DNA from: Cystobasidium ongulense
Taxonomy: Eukaryota; Basidiomycota; Cystobasidiomycetes; Cystobasidiales; Cystobasidiaceae
Length of the DNA stretch: 64,000 bases
Reading direction: 5' to 3'
NCBI GenBank assembly: GCA_022835595.1
Contig: BQUP01000011.1
Location: forward strand, 439,319 to 503,318
The notes beneath the pieces are model-generated. The model did no database searches. It was not told where the DNA came from and saw nothing but the letters and a program-made list of their open reading frames with translations. Shown here piece after piece: positions 21,646 to 35,002 of this stretch (position 1 is the first letter of the stretch; the number at the start of each line of letters is the position of its first letter). The position numbers and the translations under genes were made by a program.

Positions 21646-24600
21646 CTAGGTTAGAAGATTTTGGCGATGCTCGTGCTCAGTCGACTCGAAGGCAATTCTT
21701 GTGGCAATATTCATCGATTGTAACTCCTGGAACTGAGGATGAAGAGTGATCAGGAGCGAGTACATTTAGTATAGAAGCCACTGCACTCACCAAAAGCTTG
21801 GCTGCGTACGGCAAGAGAACCTGCGAAACGGCTGTCTTGTTCTTGCATGATCTGCACTCGAATGATTGCTTCTTTAGATTGGCAATGGCAATCATTCCGC
21901 AGCTAGAAAAACGAAGGATCAGCAAGGGCACGCGGGGTATTAGCAATTAAGATGGCTTACATGTCGCAAACGTGCACTCTGTAACCGTCTGATGCCTCAA
22001 ACATCCTCTCCTTCAAGAACGCGGCGATACCGTGAGCGATCATACAATCACGCTCCATCTCTCCGAAACGTAGACCACCATCTCTGGAACGACCTTCGAC
22101 GGGCTGTCTTGTTAAGATCTGTACAGGTCCTCTAGCACGAGAATGGATCTTATCATCGACCATATGCTTCAAGCGCTGGTAATAGGTAGGACCGAAGTAG
22201 ACTTGCGCTCGAAGTTTTTGACCAGTGTGACCGTTGTAGAGTACTTCTAGACCACGAGACTGATAACCTTGTTCTTTTAACAGAGCAGAGATGTGCTCCA
22301 CAGTGACCTCGTTGAAAGGCGTGGCGTCACCTTCATTTCCGTGAATGCACGAAACTTTGCTGAGCAGGGCTTCAACCAAATGTCCGATTGTCATGCGAGA
22401 AGGAATAGCGTGAGGATTGATAATGATATCCGGAGTTATTCCCTCTACCGAGAAAGGCATATCTTCCTGGCGGTAAGTGATACCGATAGTACCCTTTTGA
22501 CCGTGACGCGAAGCAAATTTGTCTCCGACTTGAGGAACACGGGTTGACCGGACACGAATCTTGACAAACTTCATGCCTTCCGAGTTGGTCGTGACCAGCA
22601 CTTGATCGACGATACCATTTTCGGTACTCTTCAAAGGTGTGGAAACATCCCTCTTTGTCTGGTTCTTCGTTCGTTGACCCAGTTCCTCGCTGTCGGGTGG
22701 GATGGGCGCAGTCTTTCCAATGATAATGTCCTCACCCGAAACACGCGCACCTGGGTAGACGAGACCATCGTCGCCAAGCTTGTCATATGTTCCATGTTTG
22801 AGGCGTAGAGTGTTGTCTCGAGTAGGCTTCTCGAACTCTTCCATTTGGATCGCACCCTGCTTCTTCTCCACGTCCATGTATGACCGATAGTAAAGTGATC
22901 TGAACAAACCGCGATCAATACTACTTTGATTCATGATGACGGAATCTTCTTGATTGTAACCAGAGTAACACAAGATTGCAACGATAGCATTTTGACCGGC
23001 TGGTAATTCACGGAAACGAAGATACTCCATTGATCGTGTTGTAGCCAAAGGTTTTTGAGGGTAGTAAAGGATGTTTGCCATCGTGTCCATTCGGACTTGG
23101 TAATTTGTGAGGTAGATACCCATAGCTTGTTTACCCATAGCGGATTGGTAGGTGTTACGAGGAGATTGGTTGTGATCGGGGAAAGGGATAATAGAGGCGC
23201 AGATACCGAGAATCATGGCCGGGTGAATTTCGCAATGTGTCCAAGTCTGGCAGTACGTCGCCACGCTGGGTTTGACTCTGGCGCCGAGCTCAAGGGGTTG
23301 TTCCATTATCTTGCCGCTGAGCTGGTACTCGCGCACCTCCTCGAGATCTTGCGGCGTCATGCTGATCATGACGGTCTCCTCTTCCTCTGCGTCAAGATAT
23401 TCGACAATGCCATTGTCGACGAGCTGTTGCCAGCGGAATTCGTTTCCTTGATCATCAACGCCCTCATTGATCCAATTGACGTGCTCCTTTCGCAGTGCCA
23501 AAGCGTTGTCTTCTTCGACGATGAACAGTGGGCGAGCCACACGGCCAGCATCTGTGAATATACGAAGCTCACGCTCACGTACATCACGTACGACCGAGAC
23601 TTCAGCAGAAATATCACCGCACCGACGAAGCTTTTTGATAGTCGTGACGAGCTGATGAGGGTCCTTATGTACACCTTGCCACACACCATTGACGAAAACC
23701 TTAGTGCTTCTTGACAGGTCAGAGGAGAATTCTTCGAAGTTTTCCATTCCCCATTCTTCCAAGAACTCCACAATAGGAGCGGACGGTGATCCAACGGAAA
23801 TGTAAGCCATGAGAGCGAGGTTCTTGACAAGACCACAAGCTTGACCTTCCGGAGTTTCGGCAGGACAGACCATACCCCAATGTGAGTTGTGCAGCTGACG
23901 AGGTTTGGCGATCTTTCCATCTCTTCCGATAGGCGTGTTGCAGCGTCGAAGATGGGACAGTGTAGAAGCAAAAGTGTATCGATTGAGTACTTGAGACACA
24001 CCAGCCTTGGCTTGCATAGCCTTCTTTTGATCTCCCCAATTTCCAGTGGCTAGCGAATATCGAAGACCGTTGCTGATAGTGTTTGGCTTGATAGCATTCT
24101 CCAAGCTGAACTCCTTTTGCAGTTCCACGCACTTCTGAAGATGACGATAGACATCCTTGGTGAGCTTTCTGAAGAGCATACGGAAGAGAGCACCAAGCAG
24201 AGGTCCTGCTAAGTCCATGCGCTTTCGTCCGTAGTGATCTCGATCGTCCAGCTCTCGTCTCTCCAATGCTGCCAACAGCAATCTGTGAACCATGTAACCA
24301 AAGAAATATGCCTTCTTGCTTGTGCCTGTTTCTGACATAGAGACATGCGGTAGCATCTCCTTCTGCAAGATGTCTGCAGCATACTTGAGACGTCGCTCCT
24401 TGTTTAAGCCTGTTGTTGTACCTCTTCGACCGATCCAATCCATAGCAACTTCTTGGTCTTGGAAGGGCGAAGCTTCTTGCAGACATGGCTTCATCATCTC
24501 GAAGAGCTCTCTGTCGTTTCTGTCGTAACATATATGGTCCAGGACGTCCTTGTCTGAAATGACATTGAGAGCTCTGAAGACGATCACAATGGGCACATCA

Positions 24601-25568
24601 CCGCGGATGTAGGGCAGAGCAGCCTTCATGACTTGTCCAGTAGTACCAGACTCTGTCGAATGCTTCGCTGCCATCATCTTGATGGTGAGCTGTGATATCG
24701 TCTTTCCGCCCTTTTCAACAGCCGAACGGATTTCGGCAGAGTAAGTGACTTTGGAAGGAGGTGCTTTTGCGAAAACGTATACTTGATTGGCAGCTGTCCT
24801 TTCTTGCGCGATCAGAACCTTCTCTGAACCGTTGATGATGAAGTATCCACCCTGTCAAGGTACATTGAGCGTTAGTGGGCGGTTGCAAGCTGCTTCCAAG
24901 TCGATCAACAGCTCACCATATCGTATGGACACTCGTTCAGCTCGAAAAGAGCCGCCTCATCCTGCGGCTGGAGGATGCAGAAGTCTGACTGAAGCATGAT
25001 GGGCACTCTGCCCAAGTATGTTCTCTTGTCTGCCTGTCCTTCGTCATGCTGTTCCTCATCCACCTTGACCCAGACGGGCTCGCCAGTCACCTGGTCGTAA
25101 TCGCCAGGAATATGCTTTGAGACCGACTTCTCGATATCAACGAATAAAGGCGACGAGTAGGTGAGGTTACGCAGACGAGCTTCGTTTGGGAACATGGGCG
25201 TGACGCTTCCGTCTGCTTCTGTGAGGGTTGGGCGCGAGAGGTAGATTTGCCCGAATTTAATCTCGTAGCGAGTAATCTCATCGTTGTCTTTGCCGGTGTA
25301 CTGGGGATTCTGGTCGAGGATGAGTGTAGAGTTCTCATCGACGAGCTCTTGCATGGTACTGGATACGAAATCATTGAAGGATGCGATTTGCTGCGAGACG
25401 AGGGTCTTGTCGTTGAAGAAGGAGCTGACGATGACCCAGTAATCCTACGATGAGAGGACGAGCTCGACGTTAGCATCAATACAGATGAAGTACGCCGTCT
25501 TATGTGTGTCTCACCTCCTGAGTCAAGGTGTTGTCCTCCCCATACATCGAACCCTCGTAGCCCTCCAT
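21646..25568 (-). CDS. RPB2: RNA polymerase II second-largest subunit, 1223 aa
   Basis: Catalytic-core subunit that helps form the active-site cleft of Pol II in the nucleus. Exons: 25568..25515, 25444..24917, 24851..21961, 21902..21791, 21732..21646. The total of 1223 residues is essentially that of yeast Rpb2. Key segments are [17 protein letters not shown] in the lobe/fork, [20 protein letters not shown], the hybrid-binding [33 protein letters not shown], and the C-terminal zinc site CDICG ... CRSC in the clamp-anchor region. The intron after HVCDI splits the first zinc CxxC. It is divergent from APC2 with 429 bp between the two starts. Identity is certain. Confidence 0.97.
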
Positions 25569-25997
25569 GGTTGCTGCTCTGCTGATGGTTCACTTGCTTT
25601 AATGGACCCGCTGGCACGCAGTCACTCTCCCGCGAATCTACGACGACCACTAGTGTGCTCTGACTCCTCTTCTGACGTGCTGACCTTCGTTCTGCTGTCC
25701 TTCTCGCCAGTCGTCGGGTTGGGTGAGAAGAGAAGGCACTCGTCGTTGGCCGCTTCGCTTGTAAGCAGCAGTGGTCGGCGCACCTTTGCTTTCTACACCA
25801 GCGCAACCGTGCTAGAGCAGCTCCCAGCCGCGTGTCAGCTTGTCCATATGACCATTTCCACCTAAGATGCGATTTGGCTGCATCCAGCCTCCTCGACAGC
25901 GATACACTGTCACTGGTTTCGCGACCTTTGCGCAAGATTGCTGTTTACAAGGCACGCAGGCGAAACGGCAGCCGCCTCCACACCTTGAACACGAGCA
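25569..25997. promoter_or_regulatory. Bidirectional promoter region RPB2 / APC2
   Basis: The only sequence between the two divergent start codons, so both promoters must be here. It is CT-rich on the RPB2 side. No defined factor site was recognised. Confidence 0.5.
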
Positions 25998-28562
25998 ATG
26001 GCTGTTAACATAGCATCCTCCGATGTGTATGCCAGCTTAGATGCACTATGGGACTCGTGCCTAGCGTCCTTGGTGCCTGCAAATGGCGACCGTACTACTA
26101 CCGCCCAGGCATGGTCGAAAGCAACGGGCTACCTAGAGCCTCGAAGATTGGAAGAGACAAATACGCTATCTAATCCACCAGAAGATGTAGTGAATGCTGT
26201 CTCGTTACTACACGAGCTAGGCATGATACAGGATCTTCTGGATTGGCACAGCGGTAGGCTCTGGCGTTCTAACATATACGGTAGATCCTCGAAGCTAAAT
26301 AATTCTTGACGACAGAACAAACCAACATCGCTTTGAAGCAGATCTTACCGCAAGAAATAGAAGAATATCGAGGTCATGTACTCGTTCTTCTAGTTCGTCT
26401 AGCCAGATACCTACAAGCATGGCTCAAACCGCAACAAGCTCTAATCGACGGTATACCAAGTACATCAACGGCCTCCTCAACAGCGCCTCTAGTAGCATTC
26501 AGGAAGATGTTTATGAGTCATGTTAGTGAGCTACTAGTAGATCAGACTATTATTGACGAGCTCCGATATTTCTTCAAAGAAACATTGATTATGTCAGAGA
26601 TGTCAGAAGAGGACTCGGCAGCAGCCGTGCAAACCCTGCAAGCTTTACACTACCTTGGACTCTTTGAGCGCTTCGAGCCTGTGCTTTTCAGCGTAGTTTA
26701 TGGCCAGATCGAAGTCAAATTGGACGCAGCCTGTGCCGGCGACTTCACGACCGAAGGCTTGTTGGAGAGCCTGACCCAATGGCTAGTAAATGATATAGGA
26801 AATTGGCTAGTTGGCATCTATATGATGTCGTTTCACCATCTAGATGAAGATACTGCTAGAGCTAAAGCAGTCAAAGGTCTGAAACCTGCCATGCAGCGCT
26901 TCGAATGGCATCTCGCAACGGGGATGTTCAAATTACGCCTAAGCGAGCTCTTCGATATTGTGATAGATTATCCCGACTCGACGCCTGCCATTCAAGATCT
27001 CGCGATTTGTCTAGGGAAAACGGAGCAAAAGAGTCGATTCGTGCAGTCCTTGACAAGACAGATAAGGAAGCGCTTGCTCCATCCGGGTGCAGATACACGA
27101 GATGTTCTTACCACCTATATCAATCTCATCCGTGTACTGCGGATGCTAGACCCACCTGGTGTTCTGCTGGCCAAGGTAGCGAAACCCATGCGGGCTTACC
27201 TGCGAGCTAGGCAAGACACAATTCGCTGCATTGTGCAGGGTATGGTGGAAGAAGAAGGAGAGCTGATGACAGAGCTCAGAGGAGGTTCCGAAGCTGAGAA
27301 CGACGAGGTGAAGGAACTCAAAGAAAAGACAGAAGAAGAGGTTGAAGACTATACCGATGACGGCTACAAATGGATCCCAGCGCCTATTGACGCGCCGGCA
27401 GACTACATACGCAACAAGACAGCTGACATTATCCAGCTTCTCGTCAGTATTTATGATACGAAGGAGTTGTTCGTGAAAGAGCTACAACTGCTCTTAGCAG
27501 AGAAACTTCTGTCTATAAAGAATTATGCATTCGAGAAGGAACTCAGAAACGTCGAAATATTGAAGATGCGCTTTGGAGAGGTGGCTCTGGCAGGTTTAGA
27601 AGTAATGCTTAAGGATTGTGCAGATTCAAAGCGTATCGATACCAGCCTACATGCGCCTGGCAATCCTGCGGTACGCAGCTTTCACCCAGATATGGGTTTT
27701 CTGTCTACTAATGACTATTTATTCGACAGACCATCAATGCTCAGGTTCACTCACTCGTGGTGTCCCATCTCTTCTGGCCGAGGTTTAGAAAGCAATCTCT
27801 CAAATTACCGGGACAGCTGGGCCGTTTAGCAAAGCAATACGAAAAGTCCTTTACCAAACTCAAACCGGAAAAGCGACTTGAATGGCTTCCTGCCCTTGGT
27901 AGCGTTTCTCTTGAGATTGTGTTGAAAGATAGGACACTTGAGCTGGATGTGACACCTTTGCAGGCGGCTGTGCTTGAGCTATTCGATGCACGGCGTGAGT
28001 CTACGGGTCGACATGATCAGAGTAGGTCTTGCGTACTAAGCGGTGTCTATCTTCTCCAGCAGCCCACAAGCTTCCGGAACTCAGGCAAGCTTTGCGAGTG
28101 CGCGATGTAAACCAAGTCAAGAGCGCTCTTCAGTACTGGCAGACTAAGGGTGTCGTTGCGCAAGTCTACCATTCGACCGCAGACGGAGAAGACAGCGAGC
28201 CTACCTGGACCTTGCTAGAGACCAATCCTACACAAATTGACAATGAAGCTGCCCTAGCCAGCTCTACGCAGTATCACGATGATAGGACGCCTGTTCCCCA
28301 ATCGAACATTTCTGAAATAAGACCAGCAGTCGATCCTCACGCGGCATTTGAAGCTGTTCAGCCTTTCTGGGGATTCGTGCAGAATGCATTGGCAAATCTA
28401 CACTCTCTGCCTTCGCCTCGACTCCACCGAATGATGACTTCGTTAGCTCCTGGATATTCAGGCAGAAGCTTGGAAGAATTGGAAGCCTTCCTAGAAGTGG
28501 CAAGGAGTGAAGGCTTGCTTGTGAAGGGTAAAGATGGCTTTTGGCGACTCGCAGCGTTGTAA
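25998..28562 (+). CDS. APC2: Anaphase-promoting complex subunit 2 (cullin-like), 801 aa
   Basis: Cullin-related scaffold of the APC/C ubiquitin ligase that recruits the RING subunit Apc11; acts in mitotic exit. Exons: 25998..26280, 26316..27670, 27730..27994, 28060..28562. The 35-nt first intron (26281-26315) is the shortest in the window. The cullin-homology core includes ADIIQLLVSIYDTKELFVKE, LLAEKLLSIKNYAFEKELRN and, after exon 3, VVSHLFWPRFRK ... EKRLEWLPALGSVSLE. The C-terminal winged-helix (APC2 domain) reads FWGFVQNALANLHSLPSPRL ... SLEELEAFLEVARSEGLLV. The intron 27671-27729 has a textbook branch site (TACTAATGAC). A charged E/K stretch around residue 420 is a family-variable insert. 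Confidence 0.93.
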
Positions 28563-28815
28563 TTTACTTTAATGATTTGTCAATCGGCTCGGATTTTGCG
28601 CAGTTTCGAGGTCGGGACAGCTTTAATGACGGGCGCCGCCACTCGCAATTCTGCCGGACATTTTTCCGGCTGCCACCTTCTAGGTTGCTCTTTTGCGTAT
28701 CGGCAGGGAGCAAGGCGAGGCCCCATATTGACAACAGGCTCGCGCTGCAATTGAAGCTATTCGGACAATCGGAACCCTCCAGGAGCACCGGTAGTTCTCC
28801 AAGCTCCGCCAGCCC

Positions 28816-31800
28816 ATGAGCTGTACCATGCAAAGTGGGGTAGTGGTCGACACAAATCAGGCTCCGCCAACGATGGAGGGAGCTGCTCAAGCACAGCAGT
28901 CGTGTGGGTCCTCTATTATCAGTCTTGTAATGATGTTGCATGCTCGGCTTGCTGAAAGCAGCGTCTCGACAGCCTCCGCCGGGGGCATCGCCCCCAGAAA
29001 GACAAGCAGGGTTACTCGAGCCTGCGACCTTTGTAAAAAAGCAAAGTAATGCCTAGACCATCCATATTGTCTCGGCTGCAACGTGTCGAGCGTCGCCAGG
29101 AACTTGAAGCTGACCACGCGACCTTATTGTTCAGGAGCAAATGCATCAAGCTACCCGATGACAGTAGCACTGGAGCTTCATCTTGTGCTACGTGTCGCAT
29201 CAATGATCTGGTATGTACATATGAGACCGTACAGAAGAAGAGGTGTGTCTCCGAGCAGTCCTAGCCCTCGAGAGGCGCTTCCTAAATTTGCTCGTTCAGG
29301 GGACCTCCGCGAAAGAAGAGTCTACAGTCATACAATAGGCACACAACCCTGCATGCCTTCCTGGAGTTACTATCACAAAAGCAACTTGGTGACGAGTGAG
29401 CCTTCTCGCCAGACTTGTCTTGTTCGTAGCTTGATGAAGAACTGTTGCTAACTGTAGTGCTCTGCGTCAGCCCTGGACACTCAGCGAATGTTGGTATCAT
29501 CCCACAGCCAAGTGATCTATTAGTGAGCATGAACCTTGTGCTATTCCCTATGAGCTGTGCAGCTGAACGGCTGATTTCCCATCGGTTGTAGCCGGCCGGC
29601 GAAGAAGCTAGTAGTAGCAATCCACCACAGGCGCTAGACGAGACTGGCATAGGCCACAATTTAGCTCTGGCTCCTGGTCAAGTCGCGTATACGCAAGACT
29701 ACACCGCTGGAGCGGGTCTTACTGCCCCTCAGACTCACATTGAGTCAATCCAACAATCTCTTCGCAACTCCGAACAGTGTCCGGAAGACTTCCTGCTGTC
29801 ACAGTATCGAGCACCTACCAGCACCTTCGATGATCGCCTTACCCAGCACAACAGCTCTGCCAGTGAAAGTCAGGGAACGACTGACTTACGCTCAGACAAC
29901 TACAGCACGCATCCAGCCGAAGTTTCAGCTTTAGACCCACACTCTGCTACCTCTTATGATCATGAAAGCAGATCTGGCGATCCATCCCACCAGATCGCCG
30001 TATCGCAACAGTCGCCAAGCAAGACAACACAGCCAAGAGAGTCAAGCATGATCGGACAACTTTCTCTTGACGAGAATGAAGAAACCAAGGTGAGTGTAAC
30101 GAGAGCCCGCCAGTAGGGAATACGCTTGCGCTAAAGGCTTATAACGACTTTGCAGATACATGGCCAATCATCTGGCTACTACGCTATTCGACACTCTTCG
30201 CGCTTTCGTGAATACTTCTGGAATTTTCCTACACCTGGCACTTCTGCACGAACCCAAGCTCCCTATCATGGCAAAAGCGAAGAACAGCTTATACAACTTA
30301 CCCAGGCCAAACTACTTATGCCGGAATTCACCGTAGCCGAAAATTTGCTGAAGCTTTATTGGACCTACGTACATCCTCACCTCCCCATGCTCCATCGATC
30401 ACTGGTGGAACGACAGTTCCGCATGCTCTGGGTCGGCCATAAAGCGGATGGCAAACCAGGCAGGACACATGCGAACCAAGCTCTCCCATATGCACTCCTG
30501 TACGCTATGTTTGCTGTCGCCAGTCGCTATGCCGAGGATGGACCACCCTGTGATAGTTTCTCCTACTGGCCAGCGGGTGACGAGTATGCACAGAAAGCAA
30601 AAGATATCTTGGAAGCGGACTTTCCAACAAGCAGGATATCTAGTGTCCAAGCTTGGACCTTGTTGGCATACCGCGATATTGGCTGCGGGGCGATGGTGTC
30701 CAGTTGGAACAGGGTTGGTACCGCTGTACGCATGGCACAGGATATCGGTCTATACAAGGACGTCGATAAATGGGGTTTGCCCATTAGTAGATTCACCTGG
30801 GAAGATAAGCAAACCAGGTATGGCCAAAATGAGGACACGTTTAGAGTGAAGTTGCTGATTTAGTCTGCTGCCGAATAGACGGCGAACCTGGTGTAGTCTT
30901 CTTTGTCTAGACAGATATGCCGCGGCATATCTAGGGCGTCCAACGGCGATACACCGCCAAGATTACGATGTCGAGTACCCTGACGAAGACTGCTTGGACG
31001 AATATGATGAGTGGGTTCCGCCAGGGTGAGCTCGTCCGATTGCGCCTCGTTCATCCGGCTTCGATCGTGACTAATACTGACTTTGCGCGCGACCTAGAAC
31101 TGCTCTGGGAGCCGGTAGCAATACCAGCGGCATACCAAAATTCTCGCACGCCATCAGCCGGCTTAATTACTCAACAGCCCTCTTTACGGTCATCGCGGAC
31201 ATCCTTCAGGAATGCTACGCAGTAGGCTCAACTACATACTCCGAAGGTCCTAACCAGCTGGATGAGCGTCTGCGGAAATGGCACGCTTCCCTTCCAAGAC
31301 ACCTAACAATCGATCTTGATAGGGATGAAGCGGCGGTGCCCCCGCCTCACGTTATATCGTTACATATTCAGTACAACGTAGCTCTCATCCTGCTCCACCG
31401 CCCGAACCTCGATACCGAAACAAGCAGCAGTGGCATCTCCCGCTTAATTTGCAATATGGCTGCCACGTCAATTAATGTGTGAGTAGCGGGCCAGAGTCCT
31501 TAGCTCACCCTCCGACTTGGCTGACACGATGAACTTCCCACCAAGCCTGATTACCAAGTATCAGCGACACCACGACCTCCGTCTCGGAGACCCTTTCTTG
31601 ACCTACTACGTCTTTACAGCCGGTGTAATTCATGCGTGTAACATGTCATCAAGCGCACCTTCCTCGGCCGAAGCCGCAAGCGAAAAGGTGGCCCAATGTG
31701 CTGAAGCCCTTCAACAAATGCAGACACGCTGGGGCGGAGCTTCAAAACAGGGCGCTTTGCTTAGCAGCCTCGGAGAAAGGATTGAAGCTCAAGCGCATTG

Positions 31801-32338
31801 GGCTAAAAGAAAACTTGACCACCTTGACCAAGTCTATAACATCAGAAAACGACCGCAACTGGCAAATGGAGCCTCAATCCGAACTTCGGAAATACGCACC
31901 ATGAATCAAAATTACGCTGAAGAGGAGCATGACTCAGTAGCTTCAAGTGCACTTGCCTTTCCATATCAAGCATCGACGCAACCCGTTCCAGGTCCACACA
32001 ATCCTACAAGCTTCGCTTCTGGGAGCGAATCAACCCCTTCTTCCAGCCTTCCGTCTGGCCGCAGCCTTACGGAAGACAAGGCATCTCCAACCTTTACATT
32101 TGACTTCAGCGCATCTACGACAATATCAAGCGGGGCCGATATGGCACACGGAGTGGGCACCAGCGAGTTTTACCCTTATGTCAACCCGGCCTTGCTTGAA
32201 AGGCATGGTTTCGGCACGGCATCAAAGATGCCCAGTATAGTACCATCGATGCGAGAATTGCCTAGCTCGAATCTATCGGATCTCTTCTCAGATTTCGACG
32301 AAAGGAATTGGCTTGGCACAATGTTTCCTTTCTCTTGA
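28816..32338 (+). CDS. Zn2Cys6 transcription factor with fungal_trans domain, 990 aa
   Basis: Binuclear zinc-cluster regulator. Exons: 28816..29045, 29135..29242, 29300..29388, 29458..29522, 29592..30089, 30156..30817, 30880..31026, 31098..31478, 31546..32338. The zinc cluster is spread over two exons, CDLCKKAK|SKC and CATCRINDLVC, followed by the basic linker KKRGPPRKKS. The fungal-specific middle homology domain runs from about residue 340 and has LLKLYWTYVHPHLPMLHRSL, ALLYAMFAVASRYAEDGPP and LDRYAAAYLGRPTAI. The overall layout resembles the xylanolytic/aromatic regulators related to XlnR and AmdR. It is unrelated in detail to the tandem pair at 13.6-19.3 kb. Its position beside an aldehyde dehydrogenase, a monooxygenase and a DUF1772 protein suggests pathway-specific control of those genes; this is an inference. 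The start could also be the ATG four codons downstream. Confidence 0.88.
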
Positions 32339-32758
32339 GTAAGAAGGCGTCAAATTAGACTCGAGGACAATTGTCCGCGTTCAAATGCCTACATCGCCGC
32401 TCTCGCGATGCCCGCTCTTCAAGACCTTGGGATCTTCGGTAGAAGACGGAGCAGGAGAGTCAACTCCTGCAGACCTCCAGAAGATAGATATGGATGTCAT
32501 CCGTGAGCTAGACAAGGTGTCATTCGCTGCTTTTCATTGGCTGCATTGTGCAGGGGTAAGGCAGAAGAGAAAAGAGACCTGATGTTCTAGTCCAAGACAG
32601 CATCTGATACTCAAATATGCCGTCAACGACATACTCGAGGGCAGATCGGAGTGATACATTACAAACCGGATTTTCATATCGATTTCTTACATTACAATTG
32701 AAGCTCCTGAAATTGATCAGCCCTCATCTGACACGTCACTCAAGTTACATGCGAACGA
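32339..32758. other. Convergent intergenic region
   Basis: Lies between the 3' ends of the regulator and the aldehyde dehydrogenase. A 65-codon open frame at 32385-32582 has no recognisable homology and no splice support. I treat the region as 3' UTR or spacer. Confidence 0.4.
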
Positions 32759-34597
32759 CTATACTGGATACTGGCCGTGTGGTACGTTGTATGTTATAGT
32801 CTTGGTGGTGCTAAATTCCCTCAAGCCCTCTAAGCCATTGAATCTACCAAAGCCGGATTTCTTCACACCTCCATGGGGGATGGTCTGAGCGTCATGCACT
32901 GTCGATCCATTAATGTGTACCTGTCCAGCTTCAAGCTGGCGTGCAATTGCAAAGCACTTGGCTTCGTCCGTCTTAATGGATGTGAAGACCTTAGCTCTAA
33001 TCGTCGATTTCGTGCGAAAGGACTAGAAATACACTCACCCCGTATACAGCAGCTGCGAGACCATAGTCATTATCGTTGGCCAAGTGAATAGCCTCTTCGA
33101 CCGTCTTGAACCTATGTACTATGAGAGCAGGTCCGAAAATTTCTTCCTTGTATATCTCTGACTCTGTGTTAACATTCTCGAGGACGATTGGTTGCACCAA
33201 ATTCTTGTCGGAGCCTTGGGTCCCGGAGACAATGGAGGCGCCATGGGCTAGGGCTTCTTTCACCATTGAATTGACTTTGTCTGCTTGACGCTGGTTGAAA
33301 AGACCTCGGTAGGTGGTAGGCGTGTCTGCAACAGCTTTGGCAGTTCTGCTCGACAATGCCTGTGTCAGAATAGCGAGGAATTGTTCGGCTACTGCTTCGT
33401 GGACGATGAGGGCATCGGATCTGAAGAAGGATTGGAAGGTCTTTCAGCTGTGAACGAACGCCATCTGCCATTATTGCAGAACAAGCTTACGCCATGCAGA
33501 TTTGTCCAGAATGTGTGAAACCTCCAAAGATGGCTGAGTTGACCGCGGCTTCCAGATTAGCATCTTCCAGGACGATGATGGGCGACTTGCCGCCCAACTC
33601 GAGGCATACTGGCTTCAAATTCTGACCACAGACCTCGGCGATCTTGGATCCAACAAAGGTGGAACCGGTGAAATTGACCTTGCGAACGTCGCGATCTGAT
33701 ATAATAGCTTTGCAGACCTCCGCAGCATCTGCAGGTGCGATGTGAAGAATGTTTAAAACACCTTCTGGCAGTCCTGCGTCGACGAAAATCTGCGCAGCCC
33801 AGGTATGGATTTTAGGTGAGTATTCCGAAGTCTTGAGCACGACTGAATTGCCCGCCATTATGGCATTTGCGAACGCGCGTATACCAAGGGTAAGAGGTGC
33901 ATTCCATGCTGTGCTCGGTACGTGATGTCAGGGTAACTTGCATGGCTGTGTAGGGCAGACCGAACCTACGAGCAATGCCGAAGACCACACCATAAGGCAC
34001 GCGTTCGATGTATGCTGTTGTGAAATGTGGGTTACGAGAATCTTTTACCAGAACTCTCTCACGAGCTCACCTCTCTGTCCACCTTCAGCAGGTGCAATCT
34101 CGCCTCGAAGGGCTGTGGCGAGTGCAGCAGTCTCAGAGACAATGTTCCAAGCGAGCTGAAAGTCTACACCAGCCCAGAGTCCATTGGCTGTTGTTTCTAT
34201 CTGGGCAAGTTCCATGAAGTCGTCCTTGCGCTCTTGCATCAAAGCCAGCGCTTTAAGGAAGATTGCTCTTCGCTCAAAGGGAGAGACGTCTTTCCAGGTT
34301 TGAAAGGCACGTGCTGCACTTTTCACTGCCAGTCGCGCAGTTTTGACATCGGCGGCGGCGACTTGATACTGGAAGTATATTGGTGTCAGCGCTACGTTGG
34401 GGCATTGACTAGACACGCGTGCATAAGGAGGAAATCGCTGGACGCACGAGAAGTCGGCCATCATGTGGGTCGGTGAGCTCGTAGCTCTTGCCGCTATCGA
34501 CGGCCTTGTTGTCAATGACACACGGTACAGACTCGGAGTCCTTGGTGTTGACGAGGGTAGAGTGTGCTGAGGCTCCGTTGGTTTGGGGGGCTGTCAT
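32759..34597 (-). CDS. Aldehyde dehydrogenase, salicylaldehyde/vanillin-type, 507 aa
   Basis: NAD(P)-dependent oxidation of an aldehyde to its acid. Exons: 34597..34448, 34368..34071, 34014..33970 (45 nt), 33908..33491, 33420..33039, 32989..32759. Family motifs are GIAPWNAPLTLG, the Rossmann-type FTGSTFVGSKIAE, the catalytic glutamate in CLELGGKSP, the nucleophile in HSGQICMA, and EEIFGPA. The C-terminal THDAQTIPHGGVKKSGFGRF-like stretch (TVHDAQTIPHGGVKKSG) is typical of salicylaldehyde/vanillin-type enzymes. The donor of the last intron is uncertain: 33038 (gtgagt) adds VYG, while an in-frame gtatac donor nine bases earlier gives a better family match (AAAV-FTS). The divergent neighbour is a salicylate-hydroxylase-like monooxygenase, so successive steps are plausible. 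A start six codons upstream (34615) is also possible. Confidence 0.9.
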
Positions 34598-35002
34598 GAT
34601 GAAGATATTCGCCACGAGACTGCTTCAGAGTGTAAAGTAGGCAAGTCAGAAAAAGCAACGAGCGAGTAAGTGTAAGTCCAAGACAGAGGAGCGCGGAGTA
34701 TTGCTCCACACAAGTCAAGCGTCCCATCCTATTCCCCCGTGGTGTCCGCTGTGTGTCGCCTAAACACAGGTCGGGGACTCGTTCCTCTCCGCGGCGAATC
34801 TCGAGCCTGAACTTGCCGGGGAAGAACTCGCTCTGGCAAGCGTGTATACCCAGCGGCAGTAGTCAATGAGCCAACTGTAGCCTGTGCATAGTCAAGAGTC
34901 AAGACTCACCTGCTGCCTTCCAGCACCACTACCCCAAGCTGCAGCCTGTCCTCAGTGTGACCTCGAATACCTGCTTCATTTTAAAAGCTCTCGCAACCGA
35001 CA
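34598..35002. promoter_or_regulatory. Divergent promoter region, aldehyde dehydrogenase / monooxygenase
   Basis: A 405-bp region shared by two divergent genes that could act in one pathway. It contains GC-rich blocks with CGG triplets (for example around 34740-34800), compatible with zinc-cluster regulator binding. No specific operator can be proven. Confidence 0.4.

Noticed and set aside
23055-23714. 219-codon plus-strand open frame inside RPB2
   Set aside because: Antisense shadow of a highly conserved coding exon.
32385-32582. 65-codon open frame after the third Zn2Cys6 regulator
   Set aside because: No family resemblance, no splice support, and it sits in the convergent 3' region; probably chance.
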